Assembly (NCBI GenBank): GCA_031446085.1
Contig: CP132901.1
Span: 124,001 to 188,000, forward strand
Length of the DNA stretch: 64,000 nt
Origin: Arsenophonus sp.
GTDB lineage: Bacteria > Pseudomonadota > Gammaproteobacteria > Enterobacterales > Enterobacteriaceae
Direction: 5' to 3'
Below the pieces are notes generated by a model that was not told the DNA's origin, made no database searches, and saw only the letters and a program-made list of their open reading frames with translations. Positions 1 to 8,717 of this stretch are shown here, piece after piece. The number at the start of each line of letters is the position of its first letter. Position 1 is the first letter of the stretch. A program made the position numbers and the translations under genes.

Positions 1-712
1 AATTCTTTCTTTAATAAGAATATGGATTTTTTATTATTATCATTTATTCCAATTAATATTTTGGATGGGTTTAATAAATATTTAAATATTAAAATCCCTT
101 TAATTATTTCTTTCGTTTTATTATGTATTAAACAATGATCTTTTGTTACATAAGGATCACATTCTACTGCATTTATAATAAAAATTTTTGTTTTTTTACT
201 ATTTTTAATTTTTTTTGCAGTTGGATATCCTGAACCTCCTAATCCAATAATACCAGATTGTTGAATTTTTGATAAAATTTTTTTTCTGGAATATTGATGA
301 TAATTAGACAAATTTTTAGTTGGATATAATTGGTTTTTGTAATCTGATTTAATGTATATATTTTTTTGTATATAGTTTTCAAAATTTAGATTTTCAATTT
401 TGATTATTTCTCCAGAAGTTGGTGCATGTATTGGTGTAGTATCAAAGTTTTTACATTTTATTAAACTTTGTCCTTGTAGTACATAATCTCCTTTTTTAAC
501 TAAAATAGTATTTACTTTTTTTTGATATTTTTTTATTGAAATTATTATTAATTTTGGTGTATTTATAGTGTATAATTTGTAGTTTTTTTTTTATTGAAAT
601 TAGAAATTTCAATACTGTTTGATAAACAGTGTCTTTTTATTTTTATTTTGTTTTTAAAAAAAAACAATAATTTTATTAATATTTTGTAAAGTATGTTTTT
701 TTTATTTAACAT
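1..712 (-). CDS. rnfC: RnfC, electron transport complex subunit; 3' part outside the window, frame broken at a poly(A) tract
   Basis: RnfC is the NADH-side, iron-sulfur and flavin subunit of the membrane Rnf complex, which exchanges electrons between NADH and ferredoxin or reduces SoxR. Reading the minus strand from the ATG at 712 gives 49 codons and then a stop at 563-565. From about 580 to position 1 another frame is open and clearly RnfC-like: HAPTSG, GLGGSGYPTA and INAVECDPY are all present, the last two belonging to the nucleotide-binding region. The two frames join at ten A residues on the coding strand (583-592); eleven would fuse them without a stop. The gene follows rnfB by 18 bases, as in the E. 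coli order rnfABC. The C-terminal ferredoxin-like part lies beyond the window. The identity is solid; whether the product is made depends on the tract. Confidence 0.85.
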
Positions 713-730
713 TTATTTATTTTTAAATAA

Positions 731-1249
731 TCAAATTTTCTTAGAAGAATAACTTTTTTTAGGTATTATTTCAATACAATTTACAGGACATATTGGTACA
801 CATATTTTACAACCTGTACAAATTTCTGATAGTACGGTATGCATATATCTAAAAGAACCAACAATAGAGTCAATAGGACAGACTTTTGCACATTGATTAC
901 AACCTATACAATCATCTTCTTTAATAAATGCAACTTTTTTTGTTTTTTTTTCGATTTTATAGGAGGAATTAGATTCAACATTGAGTATTGTTTCAATGTC
1001 TATTATTACATCTTTCCCTCCTGGAATACATTTATTAATTTTTTCATTATTATTGACAATAGATTCTGCATAAGGATGACATCCAGGATAACTACATTGT
1101 CCACATTGACTTTGTGGTAAAACATCATTAATTTTTTCAATTATTGGATTTACATTACTTTTGCAATAAAAAGAAATTAAAGATAAGATACTACCTAAAA
1201 AAAAACCTAGTAATCCTAAAAATAATATTGATGTGAATATAGGATTCAT
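731..1249 (-). CDS. rnfB: RnfB, iron-sulfur subunit of the Rnf electron transport complex
   Basis: RnfB carries electrons between RnfC and the membrane part of the Rnf complex. The 172-residue protein begins with one hydrophobic anchor (about residues 5-27), followed by a four-cysteine cluster site (Cys49, 52, 57 and 74, the CGQCSYPGC pattern). Two ferredoxin-type 4Fe-4S motifs follow (Cys114/117/120/124 and Cys144/147/150/154). It is slightly shorter than the E. coli protein (192 residues), mainly at the C-terminus. Its ATG overlaps the end of rnfA by four bases, so the two are probably translationally coupled. All cluster ligands are present, so the protein looks functional even though rnfC next door has a broken frame. 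Confidence 0.96.
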   Translation of the reverse strand: MNPIFTSILFLGLLGFFLGSILSLISFYCKSNVNPIIEKINDVLPQSQCGQCSYPGCHPYAESIVNNNEKINKCIPGGKDVIIDIETILNVESNSSYKIEKKTKKVAFIKEDDCIGCNQCAKVCPIDSIVGSFRYMHTVLSEICTGCKICVPICPVNCIEIIPKKSYSSKKI

Positions 1250-1821
1250 TTTATTATTCCTTTAAAACCCATAAAAGATAAAGAAACTAATCCTGCAGTA
1301 ATAAATACAATAGGATAACCTTTAAATAATTGAGGGATATTAGTAATTGATAGTCTTTGTTGTATTGCTCCAAATATTATGATGCTTATGGCAAATCCAC
1401 AGGAAGCTGAAAAAGAAAAAAATAAAGATTCTAAAAAATTAGAGTATCTATTAATGTTTAACAAAACGACATTTAATATAGCACAGTTTGTAGTAATTAA
1501 AGGAAGGAAAACACCTAATATTTTATAAATAACAATGTTGATTTTTTTAATAATCATTTCAGTTAATTGAACTATACTAGCAATAATAAAAATAAAAGTT
1601 AATGTACGTATAAAAGATAAATTTAGTGGTTCTAATATTACTTTATTAACTAACCATATTGTTGAAGCAGAAAGTGTCATCACAAATATAGTAGATAATG
1701 CCATACTGATTGAGGATTTTATATTTTTAGATATTCCAATGAAAGGACATAATCCTAAACATTCTACCAATATAAAATTGTTTACTATAGCTGTTTCAAT
1801 AAATAATAAGTAATATTTCAT
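1246..1821 (-). CDS. rnfA: RnfA, integral membrane subunit of the Rnf complex
   Basis: RnfA is one of the two homologous polytopic membrane subunits of the ion-translocating Rnf complex. The 191-residue product is almost wholly hydrophobic with about six membrane segments. It carries the family signatures VNNFILVECLGLCPFIGIS near the N-terminus and LPLITTNCAILNV in the middle; the cysteine in the latter is part of the conserved TNCA loop. The frame could start 24 bases further upstream, but the ATG at 1821 gives the start expected for the family (191 against 193 residues in E. coli). It is the first gene of the minus-strand rnfABC group, and its promoter should lie in the spacer shared with dapF. 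Confidence 0.95.
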   Translation of the reverse strand: MKYYLLFIETAIVNNFILVECLGLCPFIGISKNIKSSISMALSTIFVMTLSASTIWLVNKVILEPLNLSFIRTLTFIFIIASIVQLTEMIIKKINIVIYKILGVFLPLITTNCAILNVVLLNINRYSNFLESLFFSFSASCGFAISIIIFGAIQQRLSITNIPQLFKGYPIVFITAGLVSLSFMGFKGIIK

Positions 1822-2133
1822 TTTTTTGAATGCATAAATTATCAAATAATTTTAAATAGTAAAAGAATAATTAAAGATATTATTGAAAAGTTATAAACAT
1901 ATCAATGATATTTTCATGTTTTTTAATATTATTAAGATATAGTTTAATTTTATATAGATTATTTGTAAATATTTATTGAAAATTAATAATATAAAATATA
2001 TTTTTTGTACAATTTTGAATTGTTTCATGAGTTAATAAATAAAAAAAATCTTTATATGTATTCAAGATGATTTAATTTAAAATTATTAATATATGAAGTT
2101 TTTAAAATTAATTTAAATAGTGGATAAGAATTA
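1822..2133. other. Divergent intergenic spacer between rnfA and dapF
   Basis: About 310 bases, nearly all A and T, with no supportable gene. It must hold the promoters for the minus-strand rnf genes and for plus-strand dapF, but no -35/-10 pair stands out from the AT background. A short inverted repeat (ACAATT and AATTGT around a 3-base loop) lies near 2008-2022. I see no recognisable remnant of cyaY or yifL, which neighbour dapF in E. coli. Confidence 0.6.
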
Positions 2134-2931
2134 ATGCAATTTTCTAAAATGCATGGATTAGGTAATGATTTTGTAATTATTGATGGAATTAATCAAAATG
2201 TTTTTTTAACTTCACAAGAGATTGTTTTTTTATCTAATCGAAATATTGGAATTGGATTTGATCAATTAATTATTGTAGAAGTTTCTCATAATTATGAAAT
2301 AGATTTTTATTATCGTATTTTTAATTCTAACGGTTTTGAAGCTTTTCAATGCGGTAATGGAGTACGTTGTCTAGCTAAATTTGTATATTTAAAAAAATTA
2401 ACTAAAAAAAAAATTATAAAGGTAACTACAAAATTTAACACGATTAAATTATATATTACAAAAAAGAATGATATTTGTGCAAATATGGGATTTCCAATAT
2501 TTTTAGAAAAACATTTTTTTGATGATACTTTTATCAAAAGTAAGAAAATATTTTTTTTAGATCTAGTTTCTATTGGAAATTTTCATTGTGTATTTCAAGT
2601 AGATAATGTAGAAAATATAAAAATGAAAAATTTGATTTTAAATTTTAAAAAAAATAAATTATTAAAAAATATGAATTTTAGTTTTATGGAAATTATTAAT
2701 TATAAGTATATTCGTCTTCGTGTTTACGAAAATGGTGTAGGAGAAACTCAATCATGTGGTACTGCAGCATGTGCTGCAGTTATTGTTGGAATAAAACATA
2801 GATTATTATCTAATAATGTTGAAGTAAAATTTTTTCAAGGTAGTTTATATGTTTCATGGGAAGGGAAAAAAAATCCAATTTATTTAAGAGGTTCAGCAAC
2901 GCATGTATTTGATGGTAATATAAATATATAA
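2134..2931 (+). CDS. dapF: Diaminopimelate epimerase
   Basis: This cofactor-independent racemase converts LL- to meso-diaminopimelate, the cross-linking residue of peptidoglycan and the precursor of lysine. The 265-residue protein (274 in E. coli) keeps both catalytic cysteines: Cys73 in QCGNGVRC and Cys208 in QSCGTAAC. The N-terminal KMHGLGNDF signature is also intact. It is the first of a plus-strand run, 53 bases ahead of yigB. In E. coli yigA and xerC lie between these two genes; both are gone here. Retention of dapF implies that the symbiont still builds a DAP-type cell wall. Confidence 0.97.
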   Translation: MQFSKMHGLGNDFVIIDGINQNVFLTSQEIVFLSNRNIGIGFDQLIIVEVSHNYEIDFYYRIFNSNGFEAFQCGNGVRCLAKFVYLKKLTKKKIIKVTTKFNTIKLYITKKNDICANMGFPIFLEKHFFDDTFIKSKKIFFLDLVSIGNFHCVFQVDNVENIKMKNLILNFKKNKLLKNMNFSFMEIINYKYIRLRVYENGVGETQSCGTAACAAVIVGIKHRLLSNNVEVKFFQGSLYVSWEGKKNPIYLRGSATHVFDGNINI

Positions 2932-2984
2932 TATTTTTAAAAGTAAATATTTTTTATGTTTTTTTAATAAAAAATGGAAGATTT

Positions 2985-3701
2985 ATGTATATTTATCGTA
3001 AGTTAACGCCAATTTCAGCAATTACTTTTGATTTAGATGATACATTATATGATAATAAACCAGTAATGGATAAGACAGAAAAAGAGTTATTAAATTTTAT
3101 TCGATCTTATGACATAAGATTTAGTACATTTCAATTTAATGATTTTAAAATGTATCAAACTATTATTTTAAAAAAATATCCTGATATTTATCATAATGTG
3201 ACATATTGGAGATGGTTAGCAGCAAAATTGTTACTTTTGCATTATGGATATAGTTATAATCATGCAATTTTAGGAGCAAACAAGATTATATCTTATTTTT
3301 TATATTGGAGAAGTCAAATTAATATACCAAAATTTACGCATAAGATTTTATCTTACTTATCTAAAAAAATACCATTAGCAGTGATTACTAACGGAAATGC
3401 CAATCCTTCTGTTTTCGGTTTAGGTAATTATTTTCAATTTGTTTTACAAGCAGGAAAAGATGGGCGTGCTAAACCATTTAGTGATATGTATTATTGTGCT
3501 AGTCAAAAATTCAATATTAAAATTCATAGTATTTTGCATGTAGGAGATAGTTTAGATACAGATATTCAAGGAGCACTAGATAGTGGTATGCAAGCATGTT
3601 GGTTAAATAGTAGAAAAAAGATTTTATCTTATAATAAAATTTCTAATAAATTTCCTCATGTTGAAATTAAATGTTTAGCTTCCTTAATTGCATTGATATA
3701 A
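2985..3701 (+). CDS. yigB: HAD-superfamily phosphatase YigB (FMN/riboflavin pathway)
   Basis: YigB is a haloacid-dehalogenase phosphatase that dephosphorylates the riboflavin precursor 5-amino-6-(5-phosphoribitylamino)uracil and FMN. Motif I, FDLDDTLYDN, places the nucleophile at Asp16 and the acid/base at Asp18. Motif II is VITNGNA, and motifs III/IV lie in GRAKPF and HVGDSLDTDIQGA. The length (238 residues) equals the E. coli protein. Its position behind dapF is also the E. coli arrangement. Substrate specificity within this superfamily cannot be read from sequence, so the pathway is inferred from orthology. The gene is followed by a 342-base spacer where uvrD would be expected. Confidence 0.93.
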   Translation: MYIYRKLTPISAITFDLDDTLYDNKPVMDKTEKELLNFIRSYDIRFSTFQFNDFKMYQTIILKKYPDIYHNVTYWRWLAAKLLLLHYGYSYNHAILGANKIISYFLYWRSQINIPKFTHKILSYLSKKIPLAVITNGNANPSVFGLGNYFQFVLQAGKDGRAKPFSDMYYCASQKFNIKIHSILHVGDSLDTDIQGALDSGMQACWLNSRKKILSYNKISNKFPHVEIKCLASLIALI

Positions 3702-4045
3702 TATTTTTTAAATTTATTTTAATCTGAAATAAATATTCAAATTAATATTATTAAGAATAAAAAAATATTAAACAATTTAATTTGAAATAAATTTCAAATA
3801 TCACAAATTATTTATTAATAATATTTTAACTTTATTCAAAGTTTTACTTTTTTAAAAAAATATTTATTTGGTTAGTATAATTTAAGATATATTTATTTTT
3901 AGATATTAAAAACATTAGTTTTAATTTATAAAAATTGATGTTTTTATTTTAAATTTTTGTAAAAAATAAATGTTTTAAAATTAATATATCATTATAATTA
4001 ATTTTAAAAAATGTTTTAAAACCCCTTCAAAGAAGGAATCAAAAT
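3702..4045. other. Intergenic spacer at the former uvrD position
   Basis: About 340 AT-rich bases between yigB and corA. E. coli has uvrD here, so this is probably what remains after its deletion, but no helicase motif is recognisable in any frame. It contains a perfect 9-base inverted repeat with a 2-base centre (3780-3799, ATTTGAAAT and its complement). A diverged partial copy (TGAAATAAATATTCAAA) lies near 3725. The short hairpin that covers the corA ribosome binding site lies at its right end. Confidence 0.55.
4022..4037 (+). promoter_or_regulatory. Short GC-rich hairpin covering the corA ribosome binding site
   Basis: CCTTC at 4024-4028 pairs perfectly with GAAGG at 4032-4036 around an AAA loop. 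The right arm contains the Shine-Dalgarno-like AAGGA, nine bases before the corA ATG at 4046. Folding of the mRNA would hide the ribosome binding site. In this AT background a CCCC run and a GC-containing stem are rare. A regulatory role is inference only. Confidence 0.45.
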
Positions 4046-4990
4046 ATGTTGTTAGCTTTTAAATTAGATAATGAATCTTTATCTAAGATAAATGACAATA
4101 CAAAATTGTCTGAATCTATATGGGTAGATTTAATATCTCCTAATGAAGAAGATAGAAAAAGAATACAAACAGAATTAGGACAATTATTAGTTAGTCCCAT
4201 AGAATTAACTGACATAGAGGCATCTGCACGTTTCTTTAAAGATAAAGATGGATTACATATTCATTCTTTTTTTTATTATGAAGATCTCGAATCTCATGCT
4301 GGAAATACAACAGTTGCTTTTACATTTCAAAATTCTCGTTTATATACATTAAGAGAATTTGAATTGCCAGAATTTCGTTTATATAGAATAAGATCAAGAA
4401 ATCAAAGATATATTCATGGCAATGCATATGAATTATTTTTAGATTTATTTGAAATTAAAATAGAACAATTAGCTAATATTATAGAGAATATATATTCTAT
4501 TTTAGAATCGTTAAGTAGAGTAATTTTAGATGGGAAGCAGGGTAATGAATTAGATACTGCATTATCCCATCTTGCTGAGCAAGAAGATATTAGTTGGAAA
4601 GTAAGATTGTGTTTAATGGATAGTCAAAGAGCATTAAATTTTTTGATTCGTCGTTCTGAATTACCATCAAGTCAATTAGATCAAGCAAGAGATATTTTAC
4701 GTGATATAGAATCTTTATTACCTCATAATGAATCTCTTTTTCAGAAGGTAAATTTTTTAATGCAAGCTGCAATGGGATTAATTAATATTGAACAAAATAG
4801 AATTATTAAAATTTTTTCAGTTGTATCTGTAATTTTTTTACCTCCTACACTAGTAGCATCAAGTTATGGAATGAATTTCAAATTTATGCCAGAATTAAAT
4901 TGGCATTTTGGATATCCAGCAGGAATATTATTAATGATTATTGCTGGTTTAGCACCTTATTTATATTTTAAACGAAAAAATTGGTTATGA
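4046..4990 (+). CDS. corA: CorA magnesium/cobalt transport protein
   Basis: CorA is the pentameric inner-membrane channel for Mg2+ uptake, also passing Co2+ and Ni2+. The 314-residue protein (316 in E. coli) has a long charged cytoplasmic N-terminal domain and two C-terminal membrane helices. The first helix ends in the diagnostic YGMN selectivity motif (Gly-Met-Asn at 275-277) followed by the acidic loop FMPEL. The C-terminal end is basic (FKRKNW), as in the family. The start follows the hairpin-covered AAGGA ribosome binding site. It appears intact and is the only Mg2+ transporter in the window. Confidence 0.97.
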   Translation: MLLAFKLDNESLSKINDNTKLSESIWVDLISPNEEDRKRIQTELGQLLVSPIELTDIEASARFFKDKDGLHIHSFFYYEDLESHAGNTTVAFTFQNSRLYTLREFELPEFRLYRIRSRNQRYIHGNAYELFLDLFEIKIEQLANIIENIYSILESLSRVILDGKQGNELDTALSHLAEQEDISWKVRLCLMDSQRALNFLIRRSELPSSQLDQARDILRDIESLLPHNESLFQKVNFLMQAAMGLINIEQNRIIKIFSVVSVIFLPPTLVASSYGMNFKFMPELNWHFGYPAGILLMIIAGLAPYLYFKRKNWL

Positions 4991-5085
4991 TGAATAATCA
5001 TTTCGATATTTTTTTAAATTGATACATAAGTATATATTTTTTAAATAAAATTATATGGAATGAATTGTTAGTGGGATTTAATAAA

Positions 5086-5565
5086 ATGAAAAAAATAGTT
5101 TTTCTCTTAAATAAAGAAAAAGAAACTATGTTTGTAGGTTATAATTTAGGTAAAATTATTAAAAGTAAAATTGATAAGTATATTTTATATTTTTATGGTG
5201 ATTTGGGCAGTGGTAAAACTACTTTTATTCGTGGTTTTTTAAGAGGTTTAGGTTATACTGGTGTTGTTAAAAGTCCGAGTTACACATTATTAGAATCATA
5301 TTTTTTAAAACAATACAACGTATATCATTTTGATTTTTATCGCGTCAATTCTTTTAAAGAAATTGAATTATTAGGAATACAAGATTTTTTTTATCAAAAT
5401 TTTATTTTTTTAATTGAATGGGCAGAAAAAGGGGAAAACTTTTTAAGTTTACCTGATATAAAAATTTATTTATCCTATCTTAATGAAGATAGGAGGATGA
5501 TTTCTTTATTTTTTTTAAATCAAAAGTTAAATATAATTTCTAAAAAAAAATTAATGGATAAATAA
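5086..5565 (+). CDS. tsaE: TsaE, ATPase for tRNA threonylcarbamoyladenosine formation
   Basis: TsaE is the P-loop ATPase that works with TsaB, TsaC and TsaD to make t6A at position 37 of ANN-decoding tRNAs. The Walker A motif GDLGSGKT lies at residues 38-45, followed by the family motifs SPSYTLLE and HFDFYR. The start chosen is the ATG at 5086, giving 159 residues against 153 in E. coli; an upstream in-frame TTG at 5065 is also possible. In E. coli the order is tsaE-amiB-mutL; amiB is missing here. The partner gene tsaB lies at 31474 in this window. Confidence 0.94.
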   Translation: MKKIVFLLNKEKETMFVGYNLGKIIKSKIDKYILYFYGDLGSGKTTFIRGFLRGLGYTGVVKSPSYTLLESYFLKQYNVYHFDFYRVNSFKEIELLGIQDFFYQNFIFLIEWAEKGENFLSLPDIKIYLSYLNEDRRMISLFFLNQKLNIISKKKLMDK

Positions 5566-5634
5566 TGATTATTTAAAAAAATAAAAACAGAAAATTTAAA
5601 TCTTATTTTAAAGAAATATATAATTAATTAGATA

Positions 5635-7302
5635 ATGTCAAAAATAAAAAAATTGTCTCCAGAAGTTATAAATCAAATTGCTGCTGGAGAAGTAATTGAT
5701 CGTCCAGCATCAGTTGTGAAAGAATTAGTTGAGAATAGTATTGATGCAAATTCAACTATTATTAATATTTTTATTCAAGATGGCGGTAAAAAAAATATTC
5801 GAGTTAGTGATAATGGAAATGGTATTTCTAAAGATGATTTAAAATTATCTATTTTTCCTTATTATACTAGTAAAATATGTTTTTTAAAAGATTTAGAAAA
5901 TTTAAAAAGTTTTGGGTTTAGAGGAGAAGCATTATCTAGCATTTGTAGTGTATCTCGTTTTATAATTAAATCAAAAACTTACAATCAAAAAATGGGATGG
6001 GCATTATATTCTGAAGGTTCTTATTTAGATTTTAATTTAAAGCCAATAGCACATCCTATTGGAACTACAGTAGAAATACTAGATCTCTTTTATAATATTC
6101 CTGTACGTAAAAAATTTTTGAGATCTAGTAAGTCTGAATTTATTTATATAGATCAATTAATTAAAAAAATAGCTTTATCATATTATAATATTACAATAAA
6201 TTTTTTTAATAATGATAAATTATGTAGACATTATTTTTGTGCAAATGATATTGATTCTAAGAAAATTAGAATATCTCAAATATTTGGAAAATATTTTTTA
6301 AAGAAATCATATAGAATATTTCAAAATAAAGATAATATTTCAATAGAAGGATGGATTTCAAATGAAAATTATACAAAAATTGGAGAAATACAATTTTTTT
6401 ACGTTAATAATAGAATAGTAGAAAATTATTTTATTAATTACATTATTCGAAAAATAATTCATCTTAAACGTTTTTCAAATAGTAAAATTGATTATATATT
6501 GTATTTATATATTAATCCTAGTGAAATTGATTTTAATATTCATCCTTCAAAAAAAAAAATTCGCTTTCTAAAAAAAAAAATAGTTTATGATTTTATTTTT
6601 CAATCAATTTTTTTAGGATTTAATTTACAATCAAAAAAGCACTTTTTAATAAGTGATATTCATCAAAAAAATTTTAAAAATGAATTAGAAAAATCAAATT
6701 TATTTGATGAAAAAGATCTAAAAAATAAAACAATTTTAAATTTTTCGAAAAGAAAATGGAATATTAAAATATTGATGATATATAAAAAAAAATTTGCATT
6801 AATTCAATATTTATATAAAATTGTTTTAATTTCTTTAGATAAGTTGAATTTTTTTTTAAAGAAATATTTATTAGAATTAGATTATAAAAAATCTAAATTT
6901 GAATTGGTTTTTATTCCTGTATTTGTTTTATCAAACAAAAATTTAAAAACTTTTCATAAAGTGAGATACTTTATATCTTATTTAGGTTTTAAAGTATTAT
7001 TAATTAATAATAATAATATAAAAATTATTAGTGTAATACGTTCTTTTAGAAATTTAAATTTAATAACACTTTTTATAGAAATTTTAGAATATTTTTATGA
7101 ATTTCCTTTTTATGATAGAAAAAAATTTATTTTTTTCATATTAAATAAAATAATTAATAAAAAAAAATTTTGGACTATTATTGAAGTAAAAAAATTATTA
7201 GTAAATGTTGAATTAACTAATCCTGATTTAATTCAACATTTACCATCTAACATTTTTAAAATTATTAATTTTGAATCAATTTTTAAAAAGTTTTTCTTAT
7301 GA
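5635..7302 (+). CDS. mutL: DNA mismatch repair protein MutL
   Basis: MutL couples MutS mismatch recognition to the downstream repair steps. The N-terminal GHL ATPase domain is well kept: ELVENSIDA at residues 30-38, DNGNGIS near 59-65, and GFRGEAL at 94-100. The C-terminal dimerisation half is much more diverged and lysine-rich; total length is 555 against 615 in E. coli. Two coding A11 runs lie close together (6549-6559 and 6570-6580) and both are in frame. The stop overlaps the miaA start (ATGA), indicating coupling. uvrD is missing from its usual place near corA, so the repair pathway may be incomplete unless that gene lies elsewhere. Confidence 0.95.
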   Translation: MSKIKKLSPEVINQIAAGEVIDRPASVVKELVENSIDANSTIINIFIQDGGKKNIRVSDNGNGISKDDLKLSIFPYYTSKICFLKDLENLKSFGFRGEALSSICSVSRFIIKSKTYNQKMGWALYSEGSYLDFNLKPIAHPIGTTVEILDLFYNIPVRKKFLRSSKSEFIYIDQLIKKIALSYYNITINFFNNDKLCRHYFCANDIDSKKIRISQIFGKYFLKKSYRIFQNKDNISIEGWISNENYTKIGEIQFFYVNNRIVENYFINYIIRKIIHLKRFSNSKIDYILYLYINPSEIDFNIHPSKKKIRFLKKKIVYDFIFQSIFLGFNLQSKKHFLISDIHQKNFKNELEKSNLFDEKDLKNKTILNFSKRKWNIKILMIYKKKFALIQYLYKIVLISLDKLNFFLKKYLLELDYKKSKFELVFIPVFVLSNKNLKTFHKVRYFISYLGFKVLLINNNNIKIISVIRSFRNLNLITLFIEILEYFYEFPFYDRKKFIFFILNKIINKKKFWTIIEVKKLLVNVELTNPDLIQHLPSNIFKIINFESIFKKFFL

Positions 7303-8245
7303 ATAAAAAAATAGATAAAAAAAAATTGTTTTTATTATTGGTCCTACAGCATCTGGAAAAACAGATTTAGCAATTAAATTATGTCAGATATTTCCATTTA
7401 GTATTGTCAGTGTAGATTCAGGTTTAATTTATAAAGGAATGGATATAGGGACTGCAAAACCGACTTTAGAGGATCAAAAAATAGCACCACATAAATTAAT
7501 TGATCTTTTAGATCCTTCTCAATATTATTCTGTAGCTAATTTTTATCATGATGTATTAATAGAAATAGAAAAAATTGTTCGAATGAATAGAATACCATTG
7601 CTTGTTGGTGGAAGTATGTTATATTTTAAAGTCTTATTAGAAGGATTATATTTATTACCAGAAAAAAATGATGATATTCGATTAAGAATTAAAAAATATG
7701 CAGATTATTTTGGTTGGAATGTAATATATCAATATTTAAAAAAAATTGATTTTCAATATGTTTCTAAAATTCATCCTAATGATGTTTATCGATTAACTCG
7801 TGCATTAGAAATATTTCTTATAACTGGAAAAAAAATTAAAGATCATGTAAAAAAAAAAACTTTTTATGATTATATACAAATTTGTATTTTTCCAGAAAAT
7901 AATAGTCTATTATTTGATAGAATAAAAAAACGTTTTATGCATATGTTAGATTTAGGATTTGAAGAAGAAGTTCATAGTTTTTATAAAAGAGAAGATTTGC
8001 ATAATAATTTACCTTCTATGCGTTGTGTAGGTTATAAGCAAATGTGGGAGTATTTTTCTGGAAAATTGAAATATCATGAAATGATTCATCAGGCTATATT
8101 AGCAACAAAAACATTAGCAAAGCATCAAATTACATGGTTAAAAAAATGGAAAAATATAGATCTTATTATAGATGATACAAATATGAATCAAGCTTTTAAA
8201 AAAGTATCAAATTTTATTAGACATATAAATATTATCAAAACTTAA
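7299..8245 (+). CDS. miaA: MiaA, tRNA dimethylallyltransferase; frame broken at an A9 tract
   Basis: MiaA transfers a dimethylallyl group to A37 of tRNAs reading UNN codons. The ATG at 7299 overlaps the mutL stop, but this frame runs into a stop at once after nine A residues (7317-7325). The rest of the protein continues in another frame. With ten A residues the two parts join to 315 residues (316 in E. coli). The P-loop GPTASGKT then falls at residues 15-22, followed by SVDSGLIYKGMDIGTAKP. The open frame that starts at the internal ATG (7439) lacks the P-loop and could not be active alone. Conservation up to the C-terminus, including RCVGYKQMW and KHQITWL, argues that selection still acts. 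The product probably depends on slippage, or the tract is miscalled. Confidence 0.9.
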
Positions 8246-8717
8246 ATACTAAAAGATTTAATTTATGCAAGATATTATTTGACATCTTGTTTTATAAAAA
8301 AGTGAAAATTTAAAATATATAATTTTTTTTAGATATATTTAATATTATAAATTAATTTAATATTGTTTTAATAAAATTTGATTTTTTTTTTAAATTATAA
8401 TATCATATGTATATGTTTTTTAATTTTTTTTTTTTACAAAAGTCCCTATTCAAAATAAGATTATTATTTTATTTTGAATAGGGATTTTTTACTTTTTCAG
8501 TATCATAAATTGTATATTCATTTATTAATAATTTTTTTATATAAAGATATATATTAATCAGATCTATGAATAAATAAAAAATGGTAAAATATTTATTAGA
8601 TTAATTTAATTCTTATATATTTTTATTTTAAATAAATATTATATTATTTTTGTGTTTTAAATAAATTTTTTCAATTTTTTATTTTAATTATACAGTTATA
8701 AACATGGAGTTTATGGT
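8246..8717. other. Intergenic spacer at the former hfq-hflX position, with a strong terminator
   Basis: About 470 bases between miaA and hflK, where E. coli has hfq and hflX. I find no recognisable Hfq or HflX motif. A weak hairpin (CAAGAT/ATCTTG, 8266-8287) lies just behind miaA and a strong terminator at 8443-8490. The 220 bases after the terminator presumably carry the hflK promoter, but no clear -35/-10 pair stands out. Confidence 0.6.
8443..8490 (+). terminator. Rho-independent terminator downstream of miaA
   Basis: A perfect 16-base-pair stem has its left arm at 8443-8458 (TCCCTATTCAAAATAA) and its right arm at 8469-8484. The loop is 10 bases and six T residues follow. This is the strongest simple terminator in the window. 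It separates the tsaE-mutL-miaA transcript from hflK-hflC-purA. Confidence 0.88.

Noticed and set aside
839..1120. Plus-strand open frame opposite rnfB
   Set aside because: It is antisense to an intact iron-sulfur protein, Phe/Ile-rich and without family resemblance.
8246..8442. An hfq remnant behind miaA
   Set aside because: No Sm1 or Sm2 motif could be read in any frame.
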